Positions 1-7,673 of a stretch of DNA of 64,000 nucleotides are shown here, piece by piece. Origin of the DNA: an uncultured Prevotellaceae bacterium (GTDB lineage: Bacteria; Bacteroidota; Bacteroidia; Bacteroidales; Bacteroidaceae). Position numbers and translations under genes: made by a program. The stretch's first letter is position 1, and the number at the start of each line of letters is the position of its first letter. The stretch lies in NCBI GenBank assembly GCA_900316355.1, contig ONCQ01000007.1, positions 1 to 64,000 of the forward strand, read 5' to 3'. The notes under the pieces are model-generated. The model was not told the origin of the DNA. It saw only the letters and a list, made by a program, of their open reading frames with translations, and made no database searches.

Positions 1-13
1 ATTCTTGATAGTT

Positions 14-172
14 ATGAAAAAGACATATATCAAACCTATACTGGAGATTCTCGATGTAGAACTCGATGGCGCGTTGTTGCAGAACATTTCGATTTCGAAT
101 AATGAGATCAACGAAAGCAACGCCGGCTTCACCAAAGAAGAACGCTCCGAATGGAGTAATATCTGGGAGTAA
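14..172 (+). CDS. Small KKxYxKP peptide, function unknown
   Basis: A 52-residue open frame starts MKKTYIKPILEILDVE and ends in an acidic, tryptophan-containing tail (SEWSNIWE). Short proteins that begin K-K-x-Y-x-x-P followed by a beta-strand-like LEVLDVE stretch are common in Bacteroidales, and their function is not established as far as I know. There is no signal peptide, membrane segment or cysteine pair. A strong hairpin terminator about 95 bases downstream (268-304) fits the end of a transcript entering from before the window, so the promoter and any partner gene lie upstream. The coding call rests on the recognisable N-terminus and the terminator. Confidence 0.6.
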   Translation: MKKTYIKPILEILDVELDGALLQNISISNNEINESNAGFTKEERSEWSNIWE

Positions 173-185
173 TATCTGGTTCAGG

Positions 186-242
186 GTTAATGATTCATGA
201 TTCATGGTTTCAAGTTTCAAGTTTCAAGTTTCATGATTAATC
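186..242. repeat. Degenerate short tandem repeat (TTTCAAG / ATTCATG words)
   Basis: Several near-identical copies of TTTCAAG and GATTCATG stand in a row between the small peptide gene and its terminator. This is one of many degenerate word repeats in the window. It shows no coding potential. Confidence 0.7.
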
Positions 243-267
243 GTTAACCCCTGAATCCCATCAAAAG

Positions 268-304
268 CGACAGCAGCTGCAACCTCTTTGGTTGCAGCTG
301 CTGT
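268..304 (+). terminator. Strong intrinsic terminator
   Basis: A perfect 16-bp inverted repeat (arms 268-283 and 289-304, loop TCTTT) is followed by ACTTTATTTT. It lies after the small peptide gene and before the promoter of the next gene, so it most likely ends the upstream transcript. Confidence 0.8.
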
Positions 305-346
305 CACTTTATTTTGTGCTTGTCAAGCAGATTTTGGCAGGAAACT

Positions 347-377
347 TTTGGAGGTTGTGGAATTATGGTTACCTTTG
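347..377 (+). promoter_or_regulatory. Bacteroidetes-type promoter of the MNT gene
   Basis: A -33 TTTG (347-350) and a -7 TACCTTTG (370-377) are separated by 19 bp, the textbook Bacteroidetes spacing. This promoter lies inside a longer possible reading frame and so argues for the start at 404 rather than an upstream ATG. Confidence 0.75.
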
Positions 378-403
378 CAGCACAGTTTCTGAAAGTAACA
401 GTC

Positions 404-727
404 ATGACATCAGCCCGACGAAGACATATCATCCAGGCAATATCGAATAAGGCCAAGGCTCTTATTCCCGAAGGGTCGGAGATTATCCTGTTCGGGTCGC
501 AGGCTCGTGGCGATGCACACAAGGACTCGGACTGGGATATTCTCGTGTTACTCAACAAACCGAGGGTTATGCCGGCCGATATCGATGAAGTCGCCTATCC
601 TTTGCGGGAACTGGGGTGGGATTTCGGCGAGACCATCAATACTATTCTCTACACAAAGGATGAATGGAAGCGAGACGTCGCCAGCCCCTTTTATGAGAAC
701 GTAACAAGGGAAGGTGTACGTCTATGA
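404..727 (+). CDS. MNT-type nucleotidyltransferase domain protein, orphan
   Basis: A 107-residue protein of the minimal nucleotidyltransferase (MNT, Pol-beta-like) family. The active-site signature is clear: LFGSQARGDAHKDSDWDILV, that is GS followed by the paired D-x-D metal ligands. Such proteins normally act with a HEPN partner as a toxin-antitoxin pair, where the MNT protein modifies or neutralises the HEPN RNase. The start at 404 was chosen because promoter box 370-377 lies directly upstream. An ATGA overlap at 724 opens a second frame, as expected for the HEPN gene, but that frame stops after only 20 codons and shows no HEPN motif. The partner appears lost or replaced by a repeat, so the biological role is uncertain. 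Confidence 0.8.
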   Translation: MTSARRRHIIQAISNKAKALIPEGSEIILFGSQARGDAHKDSDWDILVLLNKPRVMPADIDEVAYPLRELGWDFGETINTILYTKDEWKRDVASPFYENVTREGVRL

Positions 728-749
728 GTTTGGCAGAGATCTCGGCCAT

Positions 750-780
750 GGCATTGAGTCAGGTCGAAGGTCTCAGTGCC
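750..780. repeat. Short palindromic element after the MNT gene
   Basis: Imperfect inverted repeat: GGCATTGAG (750-758) pairs with CTCAGTGCC (772-780) with a single G-T mismatch around the centre TCAGGTCGAAGGT. It resembles widespread intergenic palindromes built on CCTTCGAC words. It lies exactly where a HEPN partner gene would be expected. Confidence 0.4.
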
Positions 781-813
781 TCATAGAGAGGAACGCCCCC
801 TTCTGAATCAACA

Positions 814-1545
814 TCAAGAAACGCTTGCCATATCGCGAATGATGATGCTGGCAAGGGTGAGGCCGAAGATGGCGGTGATATGGGCGATGGAGCCCTTGGA
901 GATGCCTGCTGCAGCGGCTTCGGCGGCAGCGGGCTTGAGGGGTGGCTCATCGGAGAAGACACAGCGGATGGGGCGCGCGGGGAAGCGCTGCTCGCGCTTG
1001 AAGCGGTTGCGGAGGGCACGGGCGAGAGGGTCGCCCTGTACCTTGTTGAAGGTGGCGACGCGGATGCGCGAGGGGTCGAGCTTCAGGGCGGCACCCATGG
1101 AGGAGAGGACGCTGGCCGGCGTCTGCGTGGCGAGCAGCAGCAGGGCGGCCTTGTCAGCCAAGGAGTCGATGGCATCGATGACGTAGTTGTAGGTGTCGAG
1201 GTGGAAGTCCTCGGCGGTGGCAGCCGTGAAGCGATGGGGGAGAGCGGTGATGTCCGCCTCGGGGTTGATGGCGAGGAGGCGCTGGCGCAGCGCATCGACT
1301 TTCACCAGACCCACGGTGGTGCTGGTGGCCATGAGCTGACGGTTGATATTGCTCTCCACGACGCAGTCGTCATCCACGATGGTGAGGTGGCGGAGGCCGG
1401 TGCGCACGAGGCATTCGGCACACCACGACCCTACGCCGCCGACGCCGAAGAGGATGACGCGTTGGGCAGCGAGGCGCTCCATAGCCTCGCTGCCCAACAG
1501 TATCTCAGCACGTTGAAAGATCTCGCTCACAATATCATTTTTCAC
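814..1545 (-). CDS. tcdA: tRNA threonylcarbamoyladenosine dehydratase (ThiF/E1-like)
   Basis: A 243-residue E1-like adenylating enzyme. The nucleotide-binding loop LFGVGGVGSWCAE and the following TIVDDDCVVESNINRQL are typical of TcdA (also CsdL/YgdL), which activates N6-threonylcarbamoyladenosine in tRNAs and cyclises it to ct6A. E. coli TcdA is slightly longer, and Bacteroidetes members are commonly near this length. Translation most likely starts at a GTG (1545) that lies inside a degenerate AGTGAAAAATG repeat. tdh lies upstream on the same strand with an 86-bp gap filled by repeats. No promoter box is visible in the gap, so read-through from tdh is likely. Confidence 0.88.
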   Translation of the reverse strand: MKNDIVSEIFQRAEILLGSEAMERLAAQRVILFGVGGVGSWCAECLVRTGLRHLTIVDDDCVVESNINRQLMATSTTVGLVKVDALRQRLLAINPEADITALPHRFTAATAEDFHLDTYNYVIDAIDSLADKAALLLLATQTPASVLSSMGAALKLDPSRIRVATFNKVQGDPLARALRNRFKREQRFPARPIRCVFSDEPPLKPAAAEAAAAGISKGSIAHITAIFGLTLASIIIRDMASVS

Positions 1546-1569
1546 TTTTCACTCTTCACTTTTCACTCC
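1541..1569. repeat. AGTGAAAA-type degenerate tandem repeat
   Basis: Read on the minus strand, AGTGAAAAGTGAAGAGTGAAA words run up to and into the start of tcdA. The same words recur at 23064, 37261, 53587 and 53720. Confidence 0.75.
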
Positions 1570-1570
1570 C

Positions 1571-1628
1571 TACGCTCCCCTTCAGGGGGCTCGGGGGCAT
1601 TACGCTCCCCTTCAGGGGGCTCGGGGGC
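1571..1628 (-). repeat. Two tandem copies of a GC-rich post-stop palindrome
   Basis: TACGCTCCCCTTCAGGGGGC followed by TCGGGGGC occurs twice, at 1571-1598 and 1601-1628, separated by two bases. On the minus strand the element begins 3 bases after the tdh stop. A third copy lies 2 bases after the sdaA stop (46080-46107). It could act as a transcript 3' end. Confidence 0.85.
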
Positions 1629-1631
1629 CTC

Positions 1632-2591
1632 TCACTCCTTCCCAAGCTTCTCCTCCAGCTTCTCCAGCATGTCGCGCGTCATGGAGGCGAGGCCGAAGTT
1701 GGCGTGCCAGCCCCATTCCTCGCGGGCGGCGCTGTCGTCGAGGCTGTCAGGCCAGCTCTCGGCGATGGACTGCTTCAGGGGATCCACCTGGTACTCCATC
1801 TTGAAGTCGGGCTTGCGACGGCGTATCTCGGCATAGATCTTCTCGGGCGGGAAGCTCATGGCGGTGACGTTGAAGCCGTTGCGGTGGATGAGTTTGTCGG
1901 GGTTCGCCTCCATGAGCTCGGTGCAGGCGCGCAGGGCATCAGGCATATACATCATATCCATGCGGGTGCCTTGGGCGATGGGGCAGATGAACTTCTCGCC
2001 GCGCACGGCGGAGTAGAAGATATCCACGGCGTAGTCGGTGGTGCCGCCGCCCGGAGGGGTGACATAGCTGATGAGGCCAGGGAAGCGCACGCTGCGCGTA
2101 TCGACACCGTACTTGGTGAAGTAGTAGTCGGAGAGCAGCTCGGTGCAGACCTTCGAGACGCCGTAGATGGTCTTGGGGCGCTGGATGGTGTCCTGCGGCG
2201 TGAGCTCGTGGGGTGTGTTGGGTCCGAAGCTGCCGATGCTGGAGGGCGTGAAGACGGCGCAATGGTTCTCGCGTGCCACTTCAAGCACGTTCCACAGGCC
2301 GTCGATGCCAATCTTCCAGGCGAGGCGCGGCTTCTGCTCGGCCACGACGCTGAGGAGAGCGGCGAGGTTGTAGATGGTGTCGATGTCGTATTTCTTGACA
2401 ATCTCGGTCAGCTGCTCGCCATTGGTGACGTCGGCGATGGCAGCGGGACCGCCCTCGGCGAGTGCGCCCTTGGGCTCGGCGCCCGGGATGTAACCTGCCA
2501 CGACATTCGAGCCGCCATAACAGTTGCGGAGTTCTGTAGTAAGCTCAGAGCCAATCTGGCCCGTAGAGCCAATCACAAGGATTTTTTTCAT
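1632..2591 (-). CDS. tdh: L-threonine 3-dehydrogenase, SDR type
   Basis: A 319-residue short-chain dehydrogenase/epimerase-fold protein. It has the Rossmann loop GSTGQIG at residues 8-14 and the catalytic YxxxK in TIYGVSKVCTEL. The segment NTPHELTPQDTIQRPKTIYG is characteristic of the SDR-type threonine dehydrogenases of Bacteroidetes and animals, as distinct from the zinc-dependent E. coli Tdh. It oxidises L-threonine to 2-amino-3-ketobutyrate, which Kbl, encoded at 5313-6503, cleaves with CoA to glycine and acetyl-CoA. The two genes are divergent and separated by a glycosidase gene. A general UDP-sugar epimerase is the main alternative, but the nearby kbl supports the dehydrogenase. Confidence 0.85.
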   Translation of the reverse strand: MKKILVIGSTGQIGSELTTELRNCYGGSNVVAGYIPGAEPKGALAEGGPAAIADVTNGEQLTEIVKKYDIDTIYNLAALLSVVAEQKPRLAWKIGIDGLWNVLEVARENHCAVFTPSSIGSFGPNTPHELTPQDTIQRPKTIYGVSKVCTELLSDYYFTKYGVDTRSVRFPGLISYVTPPGGGTTDYAVDIFYSAVRGEKFICPIAQGTRMDMMYMPDALRACTELMEANPDKLIHRNGFNVTAMSFPPEKIYAEIRRRKPDFKMEYQVDPLKQSIAESWPDSLDDSAAREEWGWHANFGLASMTRDMLEKLEEKLGKE

Positions 2592-2643
2592 CTATAGTTA
2601 AAGATTAGTGTTTAATGATAGGTTAGTTCGTAGATTTACGCCA

Positions 2644-2651
2644 CAAAGGTA
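2644..2651 (-). promoter_or_regulatory. -7 box of tdh
   Basis: TACCTTTG on the minus strand, about 50 bases upstream of the tdh start. It is back to back with the box of the glycosidase gene at 2716-2723. Confidence 0.65.
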
Positions 2652-2715
2652 TGTAAAAATTGGGATATGCAAAAAGTAATTATGCGAAAAAATCAAGAAT
2701 ATAAATAATAATGTA

Positions 2716-2723
2716 TATCTTTG
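2716..2723 (+). promoter_or_regulatory. -7 box of the GH2 gene
   Basis: TATCTTTG on the plus strand, about 31 bases before the ATG at 2755. The surrounding sequence is strongly AT-rich. Confidence 0.65.
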
Positions 2724-2754
2724 TGGCCGAAACGTAATTCTTATACACCCTATC

Positions 2755-5160
2755 ATGAGACGATTGTTGCTTTTTGCATCCCTCATCTGCTGCTGCGCCG
2801 GCATGGCGGTAGGAGAGCGTATTCTGTTTGACGCCGGCTGGCGCTTCATGCTTGCCGACGCTTCCGATGCGGCCCTCGCGGATTACGACGACAGGGCGTG
2901 GACGGCTGTGGAGCTGCCCCACGACTGGAGCGTGGCTGCGCCGCCGCAGACCGAGGCCCCGGCAGGCAACGACGGCGGATGGTATGCTACGGGCGCGGGG
3001 TGGTACCGCAAGAGTTTTGTGCTCAAACGTGTGGCAGCCCACACGGAGCTTTACTTCGAAGGCGTGTATGAGCGTGCGGATATCTATGTGAATGGGCACA
3101 AGGCGGGGCATCATGACTACGGCTACACTTCTTTCGCAGTGGATATCACGCCGTATCTGGCACAGGGGCGCAATGTGGTGGCCGTACGCGTGGACAACTC
3201 CCATCAGAAGAACTGCCGCTGGTACTCGGGCTCCGGCATCTATCGCCATGTGTGGCTGGAGGAGAGCAGCGACATTCATTTCGCTCCGCATCAAGGTGCG
3301 GGTATCCAGATGACGACATTGGGTGTTGCCGACGGTCAGGCGCAGCTGCGCATCAAGGCTACGATGGTGAACGAGAAGGGCGGCTACCGCGACGGTATGG
3401 TCTTGACGGCTCGAGTGGGAGACCAGTCAAAGAATGTGAATATCAAGTTCATGGAGCAGTCACGAATGGCGGCAGTGGTATTCCTGAAAATTCCCCAGCC
3501 ACGTCTGTGGACACCTGAGAAGCCAGAGATGTACACGGCGCACCTGACGCTGGCACAGGAGGATGGTACCATCTTGGATGAGACCAACGTGTCCTTTGGC
3601 ATACGCACTATAGAATATGATGCCAAGCAGGGTTTCCGCCTCAACGGACAGCCTATCCTCATCAACGGCGCCTGCCTGCACCATGACAACGGCTTGCTTG
3701 GGGCTGCAACCTTCGATGCTGCTGAGGTCCGCAAGGTGAGGCTGATGAAGGAGGCAGGCTTTAATCTGCTGCGCACCTCCCATAATCCGCCGTCGCCCGC
3801 TTTCCTGGCGGCCTGCGACACCTTGGGAATGCTGGTCATCGACGAGGCTTTCGACGGATGGCGCACGCAGAAGAATCCGCATGACTTCCACCTCTTCTTC
3901 GACGAACAGGCCGAGCAGGAGATGCAGCGCATGGTGCGGCGCGACGTCAACCATCCCAGCATCATCGCGTGGAGCATCGGCAACGAAGTCATCGAGCGCA
4001 AGGACATCCGCGTGGTGCACACGGCAAAGATGCTGAAGCGTGCTGCCACCAGCATCGACGGCTCGCGACCTGTCACGGAAGCGCTGTGCGCCTGGGATGA
4101 CGACTGGGAGATCTACGACCCTCACGCGGAGGTGCTCGACATCGTGGGCTATAACTATATGCTGCATAAACACAAGGGCGACCATAAGCGTGTGCCGGAG
4201 CGCATCATCTGGCAGACGGAGTCGTACCCGGCTGATGCCTTCAAGAACTGGCAGACGGTGCGCGACAACGCGTATGTCATCGGCGACATCGTGTGGACGG
4301 GGCTTGACTACCTCGGCGAGAGTGGCATCGGCGGCTGGCGCTATGCCTCATGGCCGCAGGGTGAGCATTGGGAGCGCAGCCAGTGGCCGTGGCACGGCGC
4401 CTACTGCGGCGATGTGGATATCACAGGCTACCGCAAACCCATCAGCTACTACAGGTCGCTGTTGTGGAACGGCACCGTGGGAGACCGTGACGGCACAGCA
4501 TCGGCTTTGTACATGGCCGTGCGCGAACCTGACGGCTATGTGGAACCGATACGCACTACGATGTGGAGCACATGGCCCACATGGGAGTCATGGAACTGGC
4601 CGGGATGGGAAGGTAAGGACATACAGGTGGAGGTCTATAGCCGTCAGCCGCGTGTGCGCCTTCTGCTGAACGGCACGGCAGTAGAGGAGAAGGCCTGTGA
4701 CGAGAGCACAGCCTTCATAGCGACATTCACATTGCCCTACGCCGCAGGCACGCTCACGGCAGAGGCCTTGGACAGCCGTGGTGAGGTGGTTGAAAAGCGC
4801 ACATTACACACTGCAGGCGCTCCAGCAGCACTGCGTCTGACAGCCGACCGCACACAGATGTGTGCCGATGGGCAAGACCTGGTGTATGTCACCGTGGAGG
4901 TGGTGGATGCTAAGGGCCGTGTATGTCCGCAGGCCGCAACGCCCCTGACGGTTCAGCTCACAGGCCCGGCCACGTTAGCTGCTTTCGGCAATGCAGACCT
5001 CAGAGAGACTGATGGTGTGCAGGACAATAGGCATCCGGCATGGCACGGACGGGCGCAGCTCATCGTGCGGGCAACGCACAAGGGCGGTAAGGCACGTGTC
5101 ACAGTGACGGCAGAGGGCCTGCATAGCGGCACCATCACCCTCAACAGCCGTACACAATGA
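2755..5160 (+). CDS. Secreted glycoside hydrolase family 2 enzyme (beta-galactosidase-like)
   Basis: An 801-residue protein with an N-terminal signal peptide (MRRLLLFASLICCCAGMAVG). The order is jelly-roll sugar-binding domain (about 25-190), Ig-like domain (about 190-300), TIM barrel (about 300-590), then a DUF4982-like domain and a C-terminal Ig/invasin-like domain (about 690-795). The barrel carries the acid/base Glu in WSIGNEV (E411) and the likely nucleophile in IIWQTES (E489). Such GH2 enzymes remove terminal beta-galactosyl or related residues from polysaccharide side chains in the periplasm or at the surface. The exact substrate cannot be read from the sequence. The gene stands alone between tdh and kbl with its own promoter box and no SusC/SusD genes beside it. 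Confidence 0.88.
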   Translation: MRRLLLFASLICCCAGMAVGERILFDAGWRFMLADASDAALADYDDRAWTAVELPHDWSVAAPPQTEAPAGNDGGWYATGAGWYRKSFVLKRVAAHTELYFEGVYERADIYVNGHKAGHHDYGYTSFAVDITPYLAQGRNVVAVRVDNSHQKNCRWYSGSGIYRHVWLEESSDIHFAPHQGAGIQMTTLGVADGQAQLRIKATMVNEKGGYRDGMVLTARVGDQSKNVNIKFMEQSRMAAVVFLKIPQPRLWTPEKPEMYTAHLTLAQEDGTILDETNVSFGIRTIEYDAKQGFRLNGQPILINGACLHHDNGLLGAATFDAAEVRKVRLMKEAGFNLLRTSHNPPSPAFLAACDTLGMLVIDEAFDGWRTQKNPHDFHLFFDEQAEQEMQRMVRRDVNHPSIIAWSIGNEVIERKDIRVVHTAKMLKRAATSIDGSRPVTEALCAWDDDWEIYDPHAEVLDIVGYNYMLHKHKGDHKRVPERIIWQTESYPADAFKNWQTVRDNAYVIGDIVWTGLDYLGESGIGGWRYASWPQGEHWERSQWPWHGAYCGDVDITGYRKPISYYRSLLWNGTVGDRDGTASALYMAVREPDGYVEPIRTTMWSTWPTWESWNWPGWEGKDIQVEVYSRQPRVRLLLNGTAVEEKACDESTAFIATFTLPYAAGTLTAEALDSRGEVVEKRTLHTAGAPAALRLTADRTQMCADGQDLVYVTVEVVDAKGRVCPQAATPLTVQLTGPATLAAFGNADLRETDGVQDNRHPAWHGRAQLIVRATHKGGKARVTVTAEGLHSGTITLNSRTQ

Positions 5161-5233
5161 CTGCAGAAGTTAAACATTTCTTAATGTGGCATAAAAAGTT
5201 CCGACAATCGTAAGCCACAAACAAACTTTTCAC

Positions 5234-5241
5234 TACCTTTG
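5234..5241 (+). promoter_or_regulatory. -7 box of kbl
   Basis: TACCTTTG about 70 bases upstream of the kbl start. No good -33 TTTG is visible at the usual distance. Confidence 0.6.
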
Positions 5242-5261
5242 TCCTCGGATTTATGATAAAA

Positions 5262-5308
5262 CCCTTAAACCCTTAAACTCTTAAACTTCTTAAACCTTTA
5301 AACTATAT
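5262..5308 (+). repeat. AACCCTTAAA-type repeat in the kbl leader
   Basis: The words AAACCCTTAAACCCTTAAAC, then CTCTTAAACTTCTTAAACC, then TTTAAACTATATT run from just after the promoter to the start codon of kbl. A similar TTTAAACTATAAATATA leader precedes the zinc-ribbon gene at 54613. Confidence 0.7.
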
Positions 5309-5312
5309 TTAT

Positions 5313-6503
5313 ATGTACGGAAAAATGCAACAGCACCTTCAGCAGACGCTGAAGGAGATTCGCGAGGCTGGCCTTTACAAGGAAGAACGCCTCATTGAGA
5401 GCCCGCAGGCTGCAGCCATCCAGGTGGCCGGCAAGGAAGTCCTAAATTTCTGCGCCAACAACTATCTGGGCCTGAGCAATCACCCTCGCCTCATCGAGGG
5501 CGCCAAGAAGATGATGGACGCTCGTGGCTACGGCATGTCCAGCGTGCGTTTCATCTGCGGTACGCAGGATGTGCACAAGGAGTTGGAGGCTGCCATCAGC
5601 AAGTTCTTCAAGACCGAGGACACCATCCTCTATGCCGCCTGCTTCGATGCCAACGGCGGCGTCTTCGAGCCCCTGCTCACCGAGGAGGATGCCATCATCA
5701 GCGATGCTCTGAACCACGCCAGCATCATCGACGGCGTGCGCCTGTGCAAGGCTAAGCGCTACCGCTATGCCAACGCCGACATGGAAGACCTGGAGCGCCA
5801 GCTGCAGGCTGCTCAGGAGCAGCGCTTCCGCATCGTGGTCACCGATGGCGTCTTCTCCATGGACGGCAACGTGGCTCCGATGGATAAGATCTGCGACCTG
5901 GCAGAGAAGTATGACGCGCTGGTGATGGTCGATGAGAGCCACAGCGCAGGCGTCGTAGGTCCCACGGGACGTGGCGTCAGCGAGTTCTTCAAGACCTACG
6001 GCCGCGTGGACATCTACACGGGTACGCTCGGCAAAGCCTTCGGCGGTGCCATGGGCGGCTTTACCACTGGCCGCAAGGAAATCATCGACCTACTGCGCCA
6101 GCGCTCGCGCCCGTACCTATTTAGTAATAGCCTTGCTCCCGGCATCGTGGGCGCTGCCCTGGAGGTCTTCAAGATGTTGGACGAGAGCAACGAGCTGCAC
6201 GACCGCCTCGTGGAGAACGTCAACTACTTCCGCGACAAGATGATGGCCAGCGGCTTCGACATCAAGCCTACGCAGAGCGCCATCTGTGCCGTGATGCTCT
6301 ACGATGCTCCCCTCAGCCAGCGCTTTGCTGCCCGCTTGCAGGACGAGGGCATCTATGTCACGGGCTTCTACTACCCCGTGGTGCCGAAGGGACAGGCCCG
6401 CATACGCGTGCAGATCTCCGCAGGACACGACCGTGCTCAGCTCGACAAGTGCATCAATGCCTTCATCAAGGTGGGCAAGGAACTGGGTGTGCTGAAAAAA
6501 TGA
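5313..6503 (+). CDS. kbl: Glycine C-acetyltransferase (2-amino-3-ketobutyrate CoA ligase)
   Basis: A 396-residue PLP-dependent enzyme of the alpha-oxoamine synthase family, with length and sequence matching Kbl throughout. [14 protein letters not shown] is near the N-terminus, [12 protein letters not shown] carries the PLP-binding Asp, and the Schiff-base lysine is in GTLGKAFGG (K241). It cleaves 2-amino-3-ketobutyrate made by Tdh with CoA to give glycine and acetyl-CoA in the cytoplasm. The promoter and an AAACCC-repeat leader lie upstream. The downstream nitroreductase overlaps it by 4 bases (ATGA), so the two are cotranscribed. The related enzyme serine palmitoyltransferase is less likely because tdh is nearby. 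Confidence 0.93.
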   Translation: MYGKMQQHLQQTLKEIREAGLYKEERLIESPQAAAIQVAGKEVLNFCANNYLGLSNHPRLIEGAKKMMDARGYGMSSVRFICGTQDVHKELEAAISKFFKTEDTILYAACFDANGGVFEPLLTEEDAIISDALNHASIIDGVRLCKAKRYRYANADMEDLERQLQAAQEQRFRIVVTDGVFSMDGNVAPMDKICDLAEKYDALVMVDESHSAGVVGPTGRGVSEFFKTYGRVDIYTGTLGKAFGGAMGGFTTGRKEIIDLLRQRSRPYLFSNSLAPGIVGAALEVFKMLDESNELHDRLVENVNYFRDKMMASGFDIKPTQSAICAVMLYDAPLSQRFAARLQDEGIYVTGFYYPVVPKGQARIRVQISAGHDRAQLDKCINAFIKVGKELGVLKK

Positions 6504-7237
6504 TGACGATAGCCACGCGGCGCACGATACGTAAGTATAGTGCGCGCGACATCGAACCAGCGCTGCTGGACCGCCTGCTCGGTGAAGCTGCACGGACACA
6601 GACCATGGGCAACCTGCAGCTATACAGCGTGGTGGTGACGCGTAGCACAGAAGGAAAGGCCACCTTGGCGCCTGCTCATTTTAACCAGCCGATGGTGATG
6701 CAGGCGCCGGTGGTGCTGACCGTCTGTGCCGACTTCCGGCGCACCACCACATGGGCCGAGTGCCGGCAGGCCACGCCCGGCTATGATAATCTCCTGAGCT
6801 TCATGAATGCGGCTACGGATGCACTGCTCTACACGCAGACCTTCTGCAACCTGGCCGAAGAGGCGGGGCTCGGGCTGTGCTATCTGGGCACGACACTCTA
6901 CATGCCGCAGGCCATCATCGAGGCGCTGCAGCTGCCGCAGCTGGTGTTCCCCGTGGCCACGCTCACCGTGGGCTGGCCAGACGAGGAGCCCCCGCTCAGC
7001 GACCGTCTGCCGCTGGAGAGCTTCGTGCACAGCGAGCACTACCACGACCCCACGGCTGCCGACATCGACCGCTTCTATGCCGTCAAGGAGGCTTTGCCGG
7101 AGAATCAGGAGTTTGTGCGAATCAATCAGAAAGAAACGCTGGCTCAGGTCTTCACGGACATCCGCTACACCAAGAAGGATAATGAGATGATGAGCCAGGG
7201 CTTTCTGGAGGCGCTGAAGAAGCAAGGGTTCCTTTAG
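6500..7237 (+). CDS. Nitroreductase-family FMN oxidoreductase
   Basis: A 245-residue protein of the NfsA-like nitroreductase family. It opens with [15 protein letters not shown], the usual R-x-[ST]-x-R-x-[FY] FMN-phosphate-binding start. Later come GLCYLGTTL and the C-terminal [17 protein letters not shown] that contacts FMN in this family. It probably uses NAD(P)H to reduce nitroaromatic, quinone or similar substrates. The physiological substrate is unknown. The start overlaps the kbl stop (ATGATG at 6500), showing translational coupling. Nothing in the sequence suggests it belongs to threonine breakdown itself. Confidence 0.85.
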   Translation: MMTIATRRTIRKYSARDIEPALLDRLLGEAARTQTMGNLQLYSVVVTRSTEGKATLAPAHFNQPMVMQAPVVLTVCADFRRTTTWAECRQATPGYDNLLSFMNAATDALLYTQTFCNLAEEAGLGLCYLGTTLYMPQAIIEALQLPQLVFPVATLTVGWPDEEPPLSDRLPLESFVHSEHYHDPTAADIDRFYAVKEALPENQEFVRINQKETLAQVFTDIRYTKKDNEMMSQGFLEALKKQGFL

Positions 7238-7290
7238 GCGATTGGCGATTGGCGATTGGCTGTTGGCTGTTGGCGATTGGCTGTTGGCTC
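7237..7290. repeat. GCGATTGGCTGTTG tandem repeat
   Basis: Some seven copies of the words GGCGATTG and GGCTGTTG follow the nitroreductase stop directly. It is a degenerate tandem repeat that could be read as a short leucine/tryptophan-rich peptide, but I see no reason to call a gene. Confidence 0.8.
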
Positions 7291-7308
7291 TTTAATCCCT
7301 ATTCTTTA

Positions 7309-7607
7309 TTTTTATCAAGAATTAGAGAATTAGAGAATTATTTGTGCTCGGCAGACGAGACTGAATTGTTGAGAATTGGAGTATCTCGGCGAAGCGCTCC
7401 GCGGGCTTCGAAAGAGAATCTGGTGTACGAGATTGCATTCGCGTCAGGCATTTTGGGCATGCATTCTGGATTGCAATCTGAGCATGCATTCGGCACCTGC
7501 GCAGCGTGCCGCACAATTCGTCTAATTCTTATCAAACGAATTCCTCTAATTCTTATCAAATTCCCATTGCGATAAAAATTCTCTAATTCTCTAATTCTTG
7601 ATAAAAA
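7309..7607. mobile_element. Candidate inverted-repeat element (MITE-like), 299 bp
   Basis: A 31-bp perfect inverted repeat (7309-7339 and 7577-7607; arm core TATCAAGAATTAGAGAATTA) bounds a 237-bp core. The core holds further partial copies of the end word (CTAATTCTTATCAAA near 7521 and 7549) and repeats of GCATTC. No convincing protein is encoded and no target duplication was recognised. It could be a non-autonomous element, a structured RNA, or a fold-back of degenerate repeats of the same kind as elsewhere in the window. It is most of the 423-bp gap between the nitroreductase and dnaA. Confidence 0.5.
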
Positions 7608-7639
7608 ACATTGAGTTCTTGAACTTGAAACCTGAAACC

Positions 7640-7673
7640 AACAAACGGTTGACAGAAATGTCAACCGTTTGTT
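7640..7673 (-). terminator. Terminator at the end of dnaA
   Basis: A perfect 15-bp stem (7640-7654 with 7659-7673) is closed by a GAAA loop. On the minus strand its 5' arm includes the last codons and stop of dnaA, and T-rich sequence follows. It could also stop plus-strand transcripts. Confidence 0.7.

Noticed and set aside
728..786. 20-codon frame overlapping the MNT stop
   Set aside because: Too short, no HEPN similarity, and mostly made of the short palindrome.
7249..7575. Possible 108-residue protein after the nitroreductase
   Set aside because: It is made of tandem repeats (AIGCWLL) and the inverted-repeat element; no coding evidence.
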